Positions 47,351-59,051 of a DNA stretch of 64,000 bases are shown in pieces. Numbering within the stretch: position 1 is the first letter of the stretch; each line of letters starts with the position of its first letter. The DNA comes from Stereum hirsutum FP-91666 SS1 (Eukaryota > Basidiomycota > Agaricomycetes > Russulales > Stereaceae). The notes under the pieces were generated by a model, which saw only the letters and a list, made by a program, of their open reading frames with translations, was not told the DNA's origin and searched no databases. The translations under genes were made by a program, and so were the position numbers. The stretch lies in assembly GCF_000264905.1 (NCBI RefSeq), contig NW_006763135.1, positions 2,579,428 through 2,643,427 of the forward strand, read 5' to 3'.

Positions 47351-47507
47351 TTGGGCTCTCATGTCATGGGCCTATTCTCCGCCTATGATACAATTCCTGG
47401 TGAAAATCCGTATAGAGAGCAACAACATATGGAGTACAAATATTTGGGATGATATGGCCTACTGCAAGTAAGAAAATGAAGTGGACAAGCAAGACTGAAA
47501 ACAGACT

Positions 47508-48148
47508 TTAGTCAGACGGTGCTTTCCGTTTGCCTTTATCGCCAGCTTGCAACGAATCATCTCCCAAGTCCATCTCGATATCTCCCACAGGTACAGGACC
47601 TTTAGGTTCAAATGGATCGTCTATCTCATCGTCTAGTGAGGGGATGGATACTTGAACGTCTTGTAGTATGCCTGCATGTACATCAATACCGCCCTTCCAG
47701 CTCCTCAGGTTACGAATCAAAGATGAAGTAGAACATACCATCTTCACTCCTAAACATTATATAAAGTGAATCCCAATTCGACACGACCTCTATCAGCTTA
47801 GCGTTCTCATCCTCCAGCCTCTCATATGTCCCCGTGCCCACCGGCAGGCCACGACCCTGTTTCGCCTTGACCTCTTTGGCAAGCTCGAATGCGTCGGTGC
47901 TATCAGGAGGGTTGAGTGATGGTATGTCTTCGACGTCGCGAGCTACGGATGCGGAGAGAGCGGAGAGAACTTCAGATTTAACAGTCGAGAGTGGTGTGGC
48001 GTTGGGGAGAGTGAGGAAGATGGTCAACTTGTGAGTCTTGACACGGAGTTGGAATATCTTTGGAGGAAGGCGCGATGGAGGCTATACATGTATGAACAGT
48101 ACAATGATTAGTTCGCCCTCATCAGCATTGGTCTTCAACACTCACCAT
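47508..48148 (-). CDS. unrecognised 169-residue protein with a start-codon-only first exon
   Basis: Three coding exons (48148-48146, 48081-47739, 47671-47508) give 169 residues. The first coding exon is the ATG alone, cut by a GTGAGT intron. No other in-frame ATG lies near the start of the second exon apart from one at 48027, which would drop 18 residues. The N-terminal 45 residues alternate hydrophobic and charged residues (KIFQLRVKTHKLTIFLTL, STVKSEVLSALSASV), as in a ubiquitin-like fold. The middle is helical, and the C-terminus is acidic and ends in GKRKAPSD. It is divergent from NDUFA8 with 203 bp between starts. The family and function are not recognised. Confidence 0.7.
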
Positions 48149-48351
48149 GACGAGGAAATGCACTGCAGAAGTTCAGGAAAGACGCGTCGGTCAATGACCG
48201 CGAGCTGCAGAGCGCGACGCGATTAATTGATGCGTGGTTTCGGCACTTCCCGGTCCCGGCCCGCCGGTCCTTGGTGCACAACAGCCAGCGGTCCATTGGC
48301 GAACGCTCGAAAGCACCCGACTAATAGCCTGCCCGTTCCCTGTTCCCGACG

Positions 48352-49166
48352 ATGAGCCAATATCATCCAGGCTCGTCCTCTACACATCCTTACAAGGACC
48401 CCACACCTGCGCCGTCGACGCTCCCCCATGTTCAGGAGCTCGGGACGACGAGTGCGCCGTTGAAGAGCGCGGCGTTCTTCATCGGAGCGCATTGCAAGGA
48501 GTATAATGGTGTGTCGTTCTCCCTATCGCATGACTACTACCGCTAATACACAGGACTTTGTATTAATTGAATTGTCTAGAGGACTTCATGCTGTGCAAGG
48601 CGGAGAACAGGGATCCTGCGCACTGTCTGAAGGAAGGCAGGAGAGTGACGCGATGTGCGACCGACCTGTAAGCAACCGTCTCTTAGCCTATTCGTGACTA
48701 TCCAGGCTGAAGTACCACAGCATCAACAAGATGCGCGAGAACTGCTTGGAGTCCTTCGATGCGCACTGGGATTGTCTCGAATACAACAACCATGTTCGTA
48801 CCATACCTTCCCCATTTCACGTGATCTGTATGCAGACCAATAACTCATATACCTCTACGGACCATATTTCCGTTTTGTTACACTGTGCACTATAATACTG
48901 CAGGAATACAACAAGTGCCGCAAACCAGAACGCGTCCTCAACAAATGCATGTTCGAGAAACTTGTGCGTCTTCATCGACTCTTGCCACACACCTTCCTCC
49001 ACCCTCTATCCCTATACTGCTACCCACAGGAATCACATCTCTGACCTACGTGCGGCTTCCTTTCTGGGTTGAGCAGGGTCTTGTCAAGAATATTCCTGGG
49101 TCTCCCGAGGGAAAGCCACAGATACACGAGAATACCAGTCCCGTACTCGGCCGTATGCAGAAATGA
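48352..49166 (+). CDS. NADH:ubiquinone oxidoreductase accessory subunit NDUFA8 (PGIV, CHCH)
   Basis: Five exons (48352-48508, 48580-48667, 48706-48793, 48904-48963, 49077-49166) give 160 residues. NDUFA8 sits on the intermembrane-space face of complex I. Twin CHCH motifs are visible. The first has Cys in IGAHCKEY, FMLCKAE, AHCLKEG and TRCATD; the second in ENCLES, HWDCLEY, NKCRKP and NKCMFEK, the spacing expected for disulfide-linked helices imported by Mia40. The C-terminus IPGSPEGKPQIHE is characteristic of fungal NDUFA8. No presequence is present, as expected for Mia40 substrates. Confidence 0.92.
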
Positions 49167-49592
49167 GCTTTCGCCCCATGTTATAGATGCATGCTTCGCT
49201 TTTGCTCTTGTGCAACCAATGCAAGTCTCCTGTGAGTGTTTGACCATGTCCGAAGACTTTCTGGACGTAGCATACCGCAACAGTTGTGAACCATGAACCG
49301 CCTGTGGAACCTTTCGCTGCGAAGACCTGATGTCTCGTACCCATGCAATATCTCGCTCGTACCCACTCTGTTGTACACTCTGCATTCTGTTGTCTATAAT
49401 GTGTAAGAATCAGCTCTGAGAGTGAATATTGAACATAGTGAATTACTTGCAAGTTAGCCCTCCTAATACTTAGTGAGGCATAAAGTCCTTCCTTCGTCGC
49501 AATTTCCCACACTCGGCGCTTACCTGCCGAAGCCAATTGCAAGTGGCGGAAACGAGTTGAGTGGCTTCACGAACCACCACACTGCAGACACC
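49167..49592. other. spacer between NDUFA8 and NDUFA1
   Basis: This 426-bp stretch lies between two plus-strand complex I genes. It holds the first gene's 3' region and the second gene's promoter. Overlapping minus-strand ORFs (such as 49084-49542) have no motif and are not called. Confidence 0.45.
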
Positions 49593-50088
49593 ATGCCCGT
49601 CCCTTGGGAGGCTCTTATTCCTTTCGGTATGTCTTGATGCACATTGTTGAGCATATAGAAGGCCAAATTGAAACAATAACACGTGGTACGATAGGTCTTG
49701 TTACCGCCATGTTCGGAGCTGCTGGTACGCTCCTCAACGTTTCGAAGCGAGCGCAGAACCAGGGCAAGGTGCGTACTCTTGTCCATATTCGTTGTCTGTA
49801 TTACTGACTAGTTTGCTTGTATCTGCTTTATGCGTTTGGCTGTACGAATGACAGGGCCCTCGATACAAGCTTGACCCCTGGGAGGAGATGATGATGGACC
49901 GGGACGAGCGGTTAACAGGACATGCGAGGAAACAGAAGGTGCGCACTCCCTAGATCTTGTATATTCCTTCGAGCTTACCATGCCGGGATATGACTTTCTG
50001 TATGGGGGTGGGCGTTATACAGAGTGATCCAATGGCTCCAGAGGGGTTCGACACGAGTAGCGTTTGGTACACGCAGAGGACTACCTAG
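49593..50088 (+). CDS. NADH:ubiquinone oxidoreductase accessory subunit NDUFA1 (MWFE)
   Basis: Four small exons (49593-49626, 49695-49768, 49855-49938, 50023-50088) give 85 residues. NDUFA1 is a single-span membrane subunit of complex I. The N-terminal helix (ALIPFGLVTAMFGAAGTLL) is the membrane anchor. The conserved soluble part has PRYKLDPWEEMMMDRDERL and TGHARKQK. Length and layout match the family closely. The short exons hide it from a simple ORF search. The start is confirmed by the family-typical MPVPWEA beginning. Confidence 0.9.
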
Positions 50089-50447
50089 ACTCTTGTTTCC
50101 TGCAATCGGATATCATCTCTTGCCTTTCGTCTGCCACGGCACCGTATCTGGTGTCTCAGCTTGTCAGAATGAAGGAGCCTCGTTACTGAGACCAGGATTT
50201 CCGAAGAATGCTTTATGAATCCTTGTTCTCGTAGACACGGCAGCGAGTACTGCGATAATTCGACAATTCTGCCTCTATCCTGACAACGTCTAAACAACCC
50301 ATATCCGAGTACGAGTAGGCCACAACTTTGGCGCCGAAGTAGAAGCCCAGGAAAGAGTGCAAGTAAGGAGCTAGGCAAGTGCATTACAATAATATACGGA
50401 ACAGATCACCAGAAAGCCTGAGACATGGAACCCCCCCTACATAAAGG
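50089..50447. other. intergenic spacer between convergent genes
   Basis: This 359-bp stretch should hold the 3' untranslated regions of NDUFA1 and the lipoate ligase gene. Nothing else is recognised. Confidence 0.5.
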
Positions 50448-52411
50448 CTAGCTCTTCTTCTCCTCAATAAAATACCCATTCTTGTCCCTCAAGCGCGGCA
50501 CCTTCTTCGGCGAGTTCTCAGATCTGAGGCCCAAGATATCCTTTCTCATCAACTTCGGTGGCCTCCTCATTAACTGCATCGAGTTCCCCCACTCCGTTCG
50601 CATATCCCTCATCAGCCACCCCAACACCTCATTCACCACCCTCACCCGCTCCTTCGTCCGCGATTCTGGGACTTGTATCGCTGAGTCCACACTGTGATCC
50701 TTCTTCCCTTCGTCCTGGTCTTTCGGCGGTGTTTTCTTCGCCTTGCCCTTGGCCTTAGTTGGGGTCTCCCTAGGCTTCAGAGGCTGTTCGAGATTGGCAA
50801 CCACGCGCATATCGATAGCCGGCAGATACAATTGCTCCTCTGCGAGCTGCTTGTAGTCGGAGAAGCGTTTGTACCCGTCGAAACTCGGCGGAATCATACC
50901 GGACGCAAGGTCTCTGACTTTCAGGAAGCCGTATTTGTGGCCCTTGAGCTCGGTCCTAAGCCGGTCGAGAATATGCTCGGCGTCTGACCGCGGGAGAGAG
51001 GCTGTTGAAGAAAAAGAAGAGAGTGAGAGGGCGCAGGAGAGGATGTCACCGTGTTTTGAGTTGAATTCGGCGTCCTATGGGAAAAATCAACATGTATTGC
51101 ACGGAGTAATAGGTATGATGACAATGAAGAGAAAGGACATACAACGGTACCCCAGTCGAACTCCTTCGATAGACTATATGTGAACTCTGGCGTTTGACCG
51201 AACATCCAGTTCCATGACTGTTGCGGAACAGCTCAGTGCATGTTTCGGCCATTTGCAGAAAAAGGCACTCACACCCAGTTCCAAAATTCCACTACGGATA
51301 GAGTTCGTTCTCATCGCAGATTTATCGAAGGATACTGAACAGATCTACACTTGTAGTGTGAGGATACGTGAGTATGACGTATAGGATTATTTCTCACCGG
51401 TTGCTTGATCTTGAAATGCGTTTTAAAGGCATCTACGACGGCCTCCGTGAACTGACGGGGTGTGATATTTTCGTTATATTCGCATAAGTTCGTAACCGGG
51501 GAAGGAACGGATGCAACACCCCTAGTGATCATCGTATCCTAGGCGAATAGAGATAGTCATTATCTCCGCTCTTGCGGTGCAAATATCAGAGTAAATTACC
51601 TTGTTCGAACGCAGGACACCTCCAAGATCTTCTAGTTTTGAAGAGATGAGCATGGTGCCATGGTGGTAAGCTCTGTCCTTGACAATCTTATAGGCCGAAC
51701 CTGAGACGTAATCCCCGCAAGCGCAATGACGAAGTCAGCTTTGTCGGTCACACTGAAAAGGAAAGGAGAAACGGTGGACATATCTTCTTGCCTCCAATGG
51801 AAATATCGTTCCTCTCATTCAGATAGGCATCTATGTTCAGCGATTGAAGAGCGCGAATAACGATCTCTCCCGTCATCTTGCGGTCGAACACTTCACGGGG
51901 GACGTGAATGGAGAAGTTCACGTTGCCCAGGTCCTAGACAAACCAGATGAGTTTCAAGCCATCGGAGCATGGTGCATTATTTGACGATGGGCGTACATGG
52001 TACACAGTTCCACCACCACTCCTTCTTCGAACAAAGAGGATGTCCTTTTCCGCCATGAGGTCAAAATTTATCTCCTTCCATGGATTCTGGTTCCGGCCTA
52101 TCACGACACACGGGTCATCTTGATACACGAACAACACGGGTTTCTTGACATCCTGATATTTGAAGAGCCTACATCTACCATAGTCAACTACTGTAATATG
52201 TAGGTTGAACAGAACGAGCCTACCAATCCTCGAATGCGAGATTGAAGTATGGATTGGTCGTCTGTGAGATGTAAGATGCGTATCCGAGGCTGACATAACG
52301 GTCTGGTGGAGGCGGGGGTGCTGGAGCATGCTGGAAAGGGCGCGCGGCACGACGCGATGAGTAGCGGACAAGGAGGGAGGGATGTCGGCGAGTGAGGAGA
52401 GAGACAAGCAT
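50448..52411 (-). CDS. mitochondrial lipoate-protein ligase
   Basis: A multi-exon gene from ATG 52411 (first exon to 52224) to a stop at 50448. The enzyme attaches lipoate to E2 and H proteins of mitochondrial dehydrogenases. The first 35 residues are Arg/Ser/Leu-rich, an import signal. The catalytic fold shows [20 protein letters not shown]-type strands with GRNQNPWKE, the signature [53 protein letters not shown] and [30 protein letters not shown] begins the C-terminal domain. After this a tail of about 150 residues has a Lys-rich linker ([19 protein letters not shown]) and a basic helix. One intron near GGKKI has two possible donors; the GT donor keeps the conserved Lys. Identification is firm; the tail is unusual. 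Confidence 0.88.
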
Positions 52412-52643
52412 CAAGCTGAGTCAAGGCGCGTCGACGCGTCGGAAACGAGTTGGCGTGTTTCCTGTTCCGGTGCTCTTGACCGCGACTTGACCGCAACGGC
52501 CACTTTGCCCCTCTCTCTTTGCTCTTTCTCCGTCCTTGCTTTGGTGACGGCTGCTGCGCAATATTTCATCGTCAGTAAACGATTCTCGCACACGCTACTC
52601 GCACTCTTTCTTGGACTAGGGCATTTGTACTGCATTGATTGCC
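52412..52643. promoter_or_regulatory. short divergent promoter, lipoate ligase / WD40 protein
   Basis: Only 232 bp separate the two start codons, so the promoters overlap. No TATA box is certain. Confidence 0.5.
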
Positions 52644-55437
52644 ATGTCTGGGGATTCAGACATCGAAATGCTCGATGCTCCGCCTCCATCTAGTACTAAG
52701 GCGAGCATCAAGAAATCGAAGAGGTCGAAGAACAGGCCACGGCCAGGAGCCACCGCTGATCATCCTATCACATTAGTTGATGATGATCCTATATCTCTTC
52801 AGCGCTCTTGTCCGCCGACGATACGTCGTATTACTCCGCCCCCTGATAATAAGCGCAAGCTGGAGGCGACGCTCGACCAAGCCCTCAAACGCAAGCATTG
52901 TAGCACACCTTCTGCATCTGCCGGTCCGTCATCTAAACGGCCGAAGTCTCAACCTGCCCAATCCGAGCCGATTGACTTGACATTGGAGGATACGGACACC
53001 AACTCGGATGTTCTCGAATTACCTGAGCTCGACCATGGTGCCTTTTCATGGGATTATACTACAGTAGGTTCCACGTACCTTCACGAGCTCACCGACCTAT
53101 GATTTGTGCATATTCATACAGAAAGAACAACGGAAGGAGCTCACAGAGCGAGCGGCAGACGATGAAGATTATGACACTTTGTATGAGTCGATGCATCCAT
53201 ACCAAAGCGCAAACGTAAGGTCTACTGCCAACTATACCAGTCGATGAATTACTCATGGGTGTTTCCCCCGGTCATGTTTAGTGGTCAAATGCCATTGAGT
53301 TAGCTCCAGACGAACGGCTAACAGCATCCTTCGATGGCCTCAGCATCCTTGCTCCTCGACATTCCCAAAGAATCAAGGGCACTTTACCTGTTCGCTCACA
53401 TACTTGGGCTCTAGGGCTTCCTGGACTTGCTTTCCAGAGGCCGACAGGGGCATGCAAATTCGTAGGTTGTCACTTTCTCCTACCGCCACATTTTCTAATG
53501 CCGTGGGTCTTCCTAGGGTCGATCACAGGGCCAACGGCTTCATTATTCAGTACCTCAGTCTAACTCCTTACGGTCGAACAAGGTCGTTAGTCCTATGGCT
53601 GCTCTCTATGAAGTTCCCCTACAGCTAGCTGTGTCTTTCAACGAGGGAAGCGGACGTACGTGCATGAATACTAGTGAAGTTTCGTTACATTGAGTTATTA
53701 TTGCACAGCGGTCAATCAAATCACTCAACACGAAGGCATGATTGCGATTGCCAGTGCAACAGAAGACGGGCTCCAAGAGGAAAGTGGTGCATACCGTAAG
53801 TTCATGTCAAACCTTCAAAGATCCTATAGCTCATCTCTTTTCCCTCATTAGCCAGGAAGGTCAACCCTCACAATTATAAGGGAAACCTACGTTTTTGGCA
53901 CCACAATAAACGTAAGCTTCTTGAAAATACACAAACATAAGCTCACGTGTCTATTCCGCGATATCTAGTTATTGTTGTACCAAAGGCGCATACTGTGCCA
54001 AAGAAGGTGAAGGATTCGTTGGATGGCAGAACGACCATAAATCGATGGTGTACCGTGAACGAGGTTAAGTTTGACCCGCATTTGTATGGCGTTTCTCTTC
54101 TTTCTTGAGTGAAATTCACTCATGCTAACACCTCTTGGAACGGGTAGGGAAGGCCGTATAGCATCCATCGGTCATGATGGATTGCTGTGTTTCTGGGATA
54201 TAGACGGACAAGAAACCGGCCATCATAAGTATCCCGGAACGCCTGCTCCTGTCCCACACGGGCTTTATTACCATCATCAGAGAAACTTACTTGCGGTCTC
54301 GTGCAACGATGGGTATGATTTTCATTGCCGTCGGATTTATACCTAGTTATACATACCACTATTGCCCAGGTTCATCCAGATGCACCGAAACTCCGAGCAA
54401 ACACCCGCTATGACACTCAAAGTCAGTCACACGCACCCCACTGGAGCTCTTGAATGGGGACATGGCCAGACGGAGGGCTATCTTTTTGCATCCACGGAGA
54501 ATCCGGATGATGATGACGACACTGGAATTCATAAAATGTTCGAGGTCGAGTCTGGGAAGCTAGTTAGTAGCTTTGGTATCCACGATGGCGGCGATGCCAT
54601 GGCCATTGATCCACTTGGTATGTCTCCCAAAGTTTTCAAACATTACTTCTTACTGTCCGTTCAGAACTGACATTGAATGACAGGGAACACAGTTGCTCTA
54701 TGCACTAACGGCCAAGATGGTCACCAAATTTCTCTCTTTGACATCTGGTCTCCCTCTAACAAGCGCCGCCAACACTCTGAGATCAAACTCGTAAAACCTC
54801 GACGTCAAACTCAGCTCGAAGAATTCGTCTTCCCTGATGAGTCTTTGATACCCTACACTGATGATAAGCCGTCTCCTTGTCCAGAAGTGACCTCGATGTC
54901 ATTCAGTCCGGACGGGATATTGATTATGGTCGCGCGGAACGACAATGAAATGCACGTTTACGACTCGAGGTTTCTGGGAGAAGGAGAGAATGCGAAGCCG
55001 TTGATGTATGTGCATGATGGGGATGATAAGACGATGGGCATAGCTAGGTATGGGGTTCATGGGGCGCAGTGGGTGGAGGGCTGGGGTGGTTTAGGTCTCG
55101 GTATCGTGAGCGGTGGTCAGGATGGTAAGTTTACCTTCTCGTGTATTTGAATATCTAACTGACCATCATTTGAAGGTTGCGTGACCCTATGGGACGTGAA
55201 GAAAGCGGGAGACGACCTGACCAATCGACAAGTGCTTGCGCAGCTTGATTCAGACATCGCGCATTTCTCGATTGGAGATGAGTATAAAGGCGAGAAGCCT
55301 TTAGTGGTGTAGGTCTCCTCCCATCCAATTGGCCGCTATTCTGTTCCAGATACTGACTTCCTATCCACAGTGGCGACAGTCGCGGCAGCGTTTACCTCTA
55401 TGACCGCACTGGTCGTCTAGAGAATCTGGAGCCCTAA
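52644..55437 (+). CDS. WD40-repeat protein with disordered N-terminus
   Basis: A multi-exon gene from ATG 52644 to TAA at 55435-55437. The first 140 residues are disordered with acidic patches (SGDSDIEMLDAP) and basic runs (KKSKRSKNRPRP, DNKRKLEATLDQALKRK), plus a SUMO-interaction-like stretch (PIDLTLEDTDTNSD). The rest forms a beta-propeller, with blades such as GRIASIGHDGLLCFWDIDG, LEWGHGQTEGYLFASTE, VALCTNGQDGHQISLFDIW, VTSMSFSPDGILIMVARND, GIVSGGQDGCVTLWDVKKA and VGDSRGSVYLYDRTGRL. The start overlaps no other gene and is 232 bp from the divergent lipoate ligase. It is probably nuclear by composition. A precise family is not recognised. Confidence 0.75.
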
Positions 55438-55930
55438 GATTTTCGACAGTGCAGCTTTTGTTTGGTTCTTCCTCGTATTTGACTTATATCTGCCTTGCCT
55501 TGACCTTTTATCATGTCTTTTGATTATATTGCTTCCTTTATGCACTTAAGAAACCTTTTCGCCCTCTCTTATCCTCGAGCATCTCAGCCCGTCTTCGATC
55601 CTTGTCCGCCGTTAGCTTTTTATGATTATCCCATACTACTTACCATCTCGTTTCCCCTCTCTTCACTCAGTGATCTCTGTTGAGCTTCTCACGAGATTAT
55701 TTCTTTTCGTGCGACACTGATCAACAGCGGAGACATATCAGGTATCTTGATATGCACTGGGCACGAGCGACACAGTAAGACGACGAGCCTGGCTCGAGGG
55801 TTCGCTGATGAGCGAACGCCCAGCCAGAGGTCGTGTGGTCGATTATCGCAATGATTCGCCCAGCGAACATTTTCATACGAGCTCCCCCTTTTCGATGCTG
55901 CTCCTGACTGCTACACCGTGCTATGTTCAG
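55438..55930. other. intergenic spacer between convergent genes
   Basis: This 493-bp T-rich stretch lies between two gene ends and should contain 3' untranslated sequence. Nothing else is seen. Confidence 0.5.
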
Positions 55931-58297
55931 TCAGTGCTCAGGGAGTATCTCGTCGTCTAATTCGTGCTCCCCGTCTCGGCTCGATCCGATAGATGATGAG
56001 CGAGCCCGAACTTCGAATTCTGGATCTGGATTTGGATGTGGTCCAAAATCGGCTTGGTCTTGCAAGGTAAATGTGGCAGGCGTCACGGAGTGAGAGGAGG
56101 AAGGCGAAGGCGATAGTGGCGGTGGAGGTGTCTGCGGGTGTGCTAGAGGAATTGGTGGCCGAGCTAGTGGTGTAAGTGATCGCCCCAGAGTCGATTGTGT
56201 TTGAGCGGGAGTGCTAACGGGAGTTTGCAAAACTTCGTGATCATAGGCAGCTGACGAGGCTGACGGTCTCTCAGCGTAGTCGATATCCTCCTCATGTTCC
56301 CGCGCCCTTCCCTTGCCTTTCGACCTCTCGCTCGCCTTACCCTTCTCTCTCTGCGTAGTGGACCTCTGTGCCTCCGCCTGATCCGCGAGCACATCCAGTG
56401 CAGATCTCACCCTCGTAGATCCCATAGTACTCCCGCCTCCATCACTTTCATCGGTATTTCTCATGGGCATCAATGAAGACCGTGAAGAGCTGAACGCGGA
56501 TGGACCACTGGTCGATCCTACTCCCGCCACTCGTCTTCGTTTGGTAGGCGAGGGGCTGTCCAGAGGAGGCCCTGGCGCATGGCGCGTCCGTGTAGATCTT
56601 CGAAGTGTAGGCGTGGATTCATCAGCTGTAGGCGACGAAGGTGGTGGTGGAGAGTCGGGAGCTTCCTCGGCTAGGGAAATGGAGTGCGCGGCTGTGAGGA
56701 GGGAGTCGAGAGGCGTGCGGGTGGCGCGAGCAGTCGCGTGGAGTGTGTTCGCGGTGGTAGCTGTTGACTCAGGAGCGTTGGAACGTGTTTGGTGGGGACG
56801 TGGAGGAGCAGAGGGTTTAGGCAAAGGTATGGGAGCGGATCCTGCCGTTAGTGGTGGAGGGTTGGATGGAAGCGTAGACGGTCCAGCTACGGGTGTCGTA
56901 TCGGGAGTTCTAGGACGTATATTAAGTGAAATATCTTTGGGTAGCCTTTCTAAGGAGGCCTTCGGGGCGGAAGGCGCAGGAGCAGGCGGTGGCGCAGGAT
57001 TAGCTGCCGCACGACGTCTAGGCATCTTCGCGTTTGTAGTGACCGCACTTGTCCCAGCTTCGTTCTTCTTCGTAGTCTTGCGACTACGTTGTTGAGCTGA
57101 ATGAGGCGCAAGGCCGGCTAATATCGCTGCACGCTCTTTGCCAATCTTCCTAGCTGCCAAAAGTAGATGTTCTGCCCGCGCATTGCTGAAAACAGATGGT
57201 TGTTTCTTCGCGGCCTGTCTAGCACGCTTTGATTTGGAGGTTGACGTAGAATGATGCTTCGCCACGTCGGTGTCACGACGACGGTAGTAATCTGGCTTGG
57301 AAGGGTTGGAAGCTGAGGTGGATTGAGGTTGGGTGGATGTGGCGTGGTCGTGTTGCTCGCTCTGGTTAACAGTTTGAGCCTCCGAGGTTGGAAGGGCCTC
57401 GTTTGACGGTTGTGCTAGCGTAGACGTTGGTGTTGGTACAGCGTCATGGTACCTGTGGCGCTTAGGTTTGGGTTGCGACTTTTGTTTGCTGGTTCCGATA
57501 TTATGGGTGAGAGCGAAAGGTTGCATCAAGAGGACGGGTCGTAATTGAGATAATTCTGATTCAAGGGACTGCATACGGGTGTGATATTCCGCGATCTTCG
57601 ATGCAAACTGTTGAGTCACTAAAAATCCCGAATTACGGGGGAGATACTCACTTTGTGGCGTAGTGCTCTATTATCAACATCCAACGTCGCCACCATGCGT
57701 TCGAGTTCCTGTGTGGAGAAACAGCACTGTCAAATAGAAGATGCTAATCAGGTGATACTGAACATACATCTTCACGATACGAAGATTCGCGGTCTTTTCC
57801 ACGACTGTGACGAGAAATCAAGGCTTCTGTCATTCGCGCAAAACCGTCCCTCTCCGCTGTCCACCGAGAGCGCTCGGCAGTAATTTCATGAAGCATAAAT
57901 TCGCGTTGTTGTGTGAGCTGGTAGATGGTATTTGCTTGTTCCAAGACCTGGGATGGTTCTGGTATACGGGCATATGTGAGACGCAAGACCTAAGTGAACG
58001 AGCAGAGTTGGTACGGAACGTGAACGGTGGGGAGACAGATCCGTGACTGACCATGTTTACGAGCTCGGTCTCCCTAGATGATAGCCCTACCGTGTTGTCC
58101 CCTTGGCCTCTTATTTCGAGTACTCTGTCTCTCATGGAATCTATCTGGGTCTGGTTAAGAGGCTCCGGGGACCTAGGCGGACTGGGCGGCCTGGGGGTTG
58201 ATGGTTGGTTGGAAAACTGCTGCGGCGCAGGGCTAGGAGAAAGTGTATGTAGAATGTCCGAGAGAGCGAGAGGCGGAGCGAGCCCGTCGTGGGCCAT
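55931..58297 (-). CDS. coiled-coil protein with long disordered Ser/Pro-rich tail, family not recognised
   Basis: Four exons (first 58297-58052, last 57607-55931) give about 730 residues. The start MAHDGLAPPLALSDILHTL resembles a short helical interaction motif. It is followed by a Pro-rich linker and a coiled coil of roughly 130 residues (VLEQANTIYQLTQQREFML, ELERMVATLDVDNRALRHK, HTRMQSLESELSQLRP). The tail is disordered and rich in Ser, Pro, Thr and Arg, with short conserved-looking helices (AEHLLLAARKIGKERAAIL, TPLDSLLTAAHSISLAEE, RVRSALDVLADQAEAQR). No signal peptide or membrane segment is seen. The last intron is 44 nt (57651-57608) and its acceptor CAG, not the nearer TTTAG, keeps the frame. 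The 210-codon plus-strand ORF inside it is an antisense shadow. Probably nuclear; no function is claimed. Confidence 0.72.
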
Positions 58298-58480
58298 GAT
58301 GGAGGGGAAGGCAAAGAGATGTTGTGTCGCTACGCGGGACACGACGCGATAGGGAATGCTGTACGCGTCCGAGTCACCTGACCTTGCCGTAACTGGTCAC
58401 GCACCAGGCTCGGTGTGTACCGGCCGGCGGCCGGATCCGGATGTGTCCTGGTTGCTCAATGCGTAAAAAGATGTTGAGTG

Positions 58481-58620
58481 CAGGGAGCGACAAACATTAC
58501 AATTACGAGGTATTACTTACGATTACTTAGAATTACTTACGATTACTTACAGTTACGGCGGCCGCGCTTCCAGGATCCATTTCGTTACAATTACTTTCGA
58601 TTACAGTCGAGATGCGAAAT
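58481..58620. repeat. left sub-terminal TTAC-type repeats of the hAT element
   Basis: From the left end the strings ACATTACAATTACG, TATTACTTACG, GATTACTTA and related units repeat through about 58620. They match motifs near the right end (58921-59060). Such sub-terminal repeats serve as transposase binding sites in hAT elements. Confidence 0.7.
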
Positions 58621-59025
58621 GATTACTATTCAATACTATTCATTTGTATGATCCGTGACATTTTTGGGTCAGGTGGAAGCTCCGGATAGGCCCCGACTGT
58701 TCGATTGCCGCCACATTCACCTTTTGGGGATGAGTGCCCGTAGCAATGTTTTTCGCCACATTTTCGCTGTTCTACCTGCCGTTCAACTCAACCCTGTAAG
58801 GGCACGGGAAAATCATGTATACATCACCTGGAATGCTCTGCAGCACTTGTATCATTCAACATTGGTGCAGGTGAGTCGCTGAACCAAAAAGATACGATGC
58901 ATGTGCACGCAAGAGATTTCATACCATTACTTACAATTACTTACGAATTGGGTGCAATACGGGGGTGATACATTACAATACATTTCCGGATCTCAACGCG
59001 CATGATTTCGAGAGAATACTATTAG

Positions 59026-59051
59026 ATTACATTACGCAGCGGTAATGTAAT
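59026..59051. repeat. 10-bp inverted repeat near the right end of the hAT element
   Basis: ATTACATTAC at 59026-59035 and GTAATGTAAT at 59042-59051 are exact reverse complements around a 6-bp centre. It lies 24 bp inside the right end. Confidence 0.75.

Noticed and set aside
51730..51800. A possible further GC-AG intron in the lipoate ligase near GGKKI
   Set aside because: It would delete the conserved Lys; the GT donor a few bases later keeps it and the frame.
56463..57095. 210-codon plus-strand ORF rich in Gly, Ala and Val
   Set aside because: It is exactly antisense to the Ser/Pro/Ala-rich exon of the coiled-coil gene, and such composition produces long mirror ORFs.
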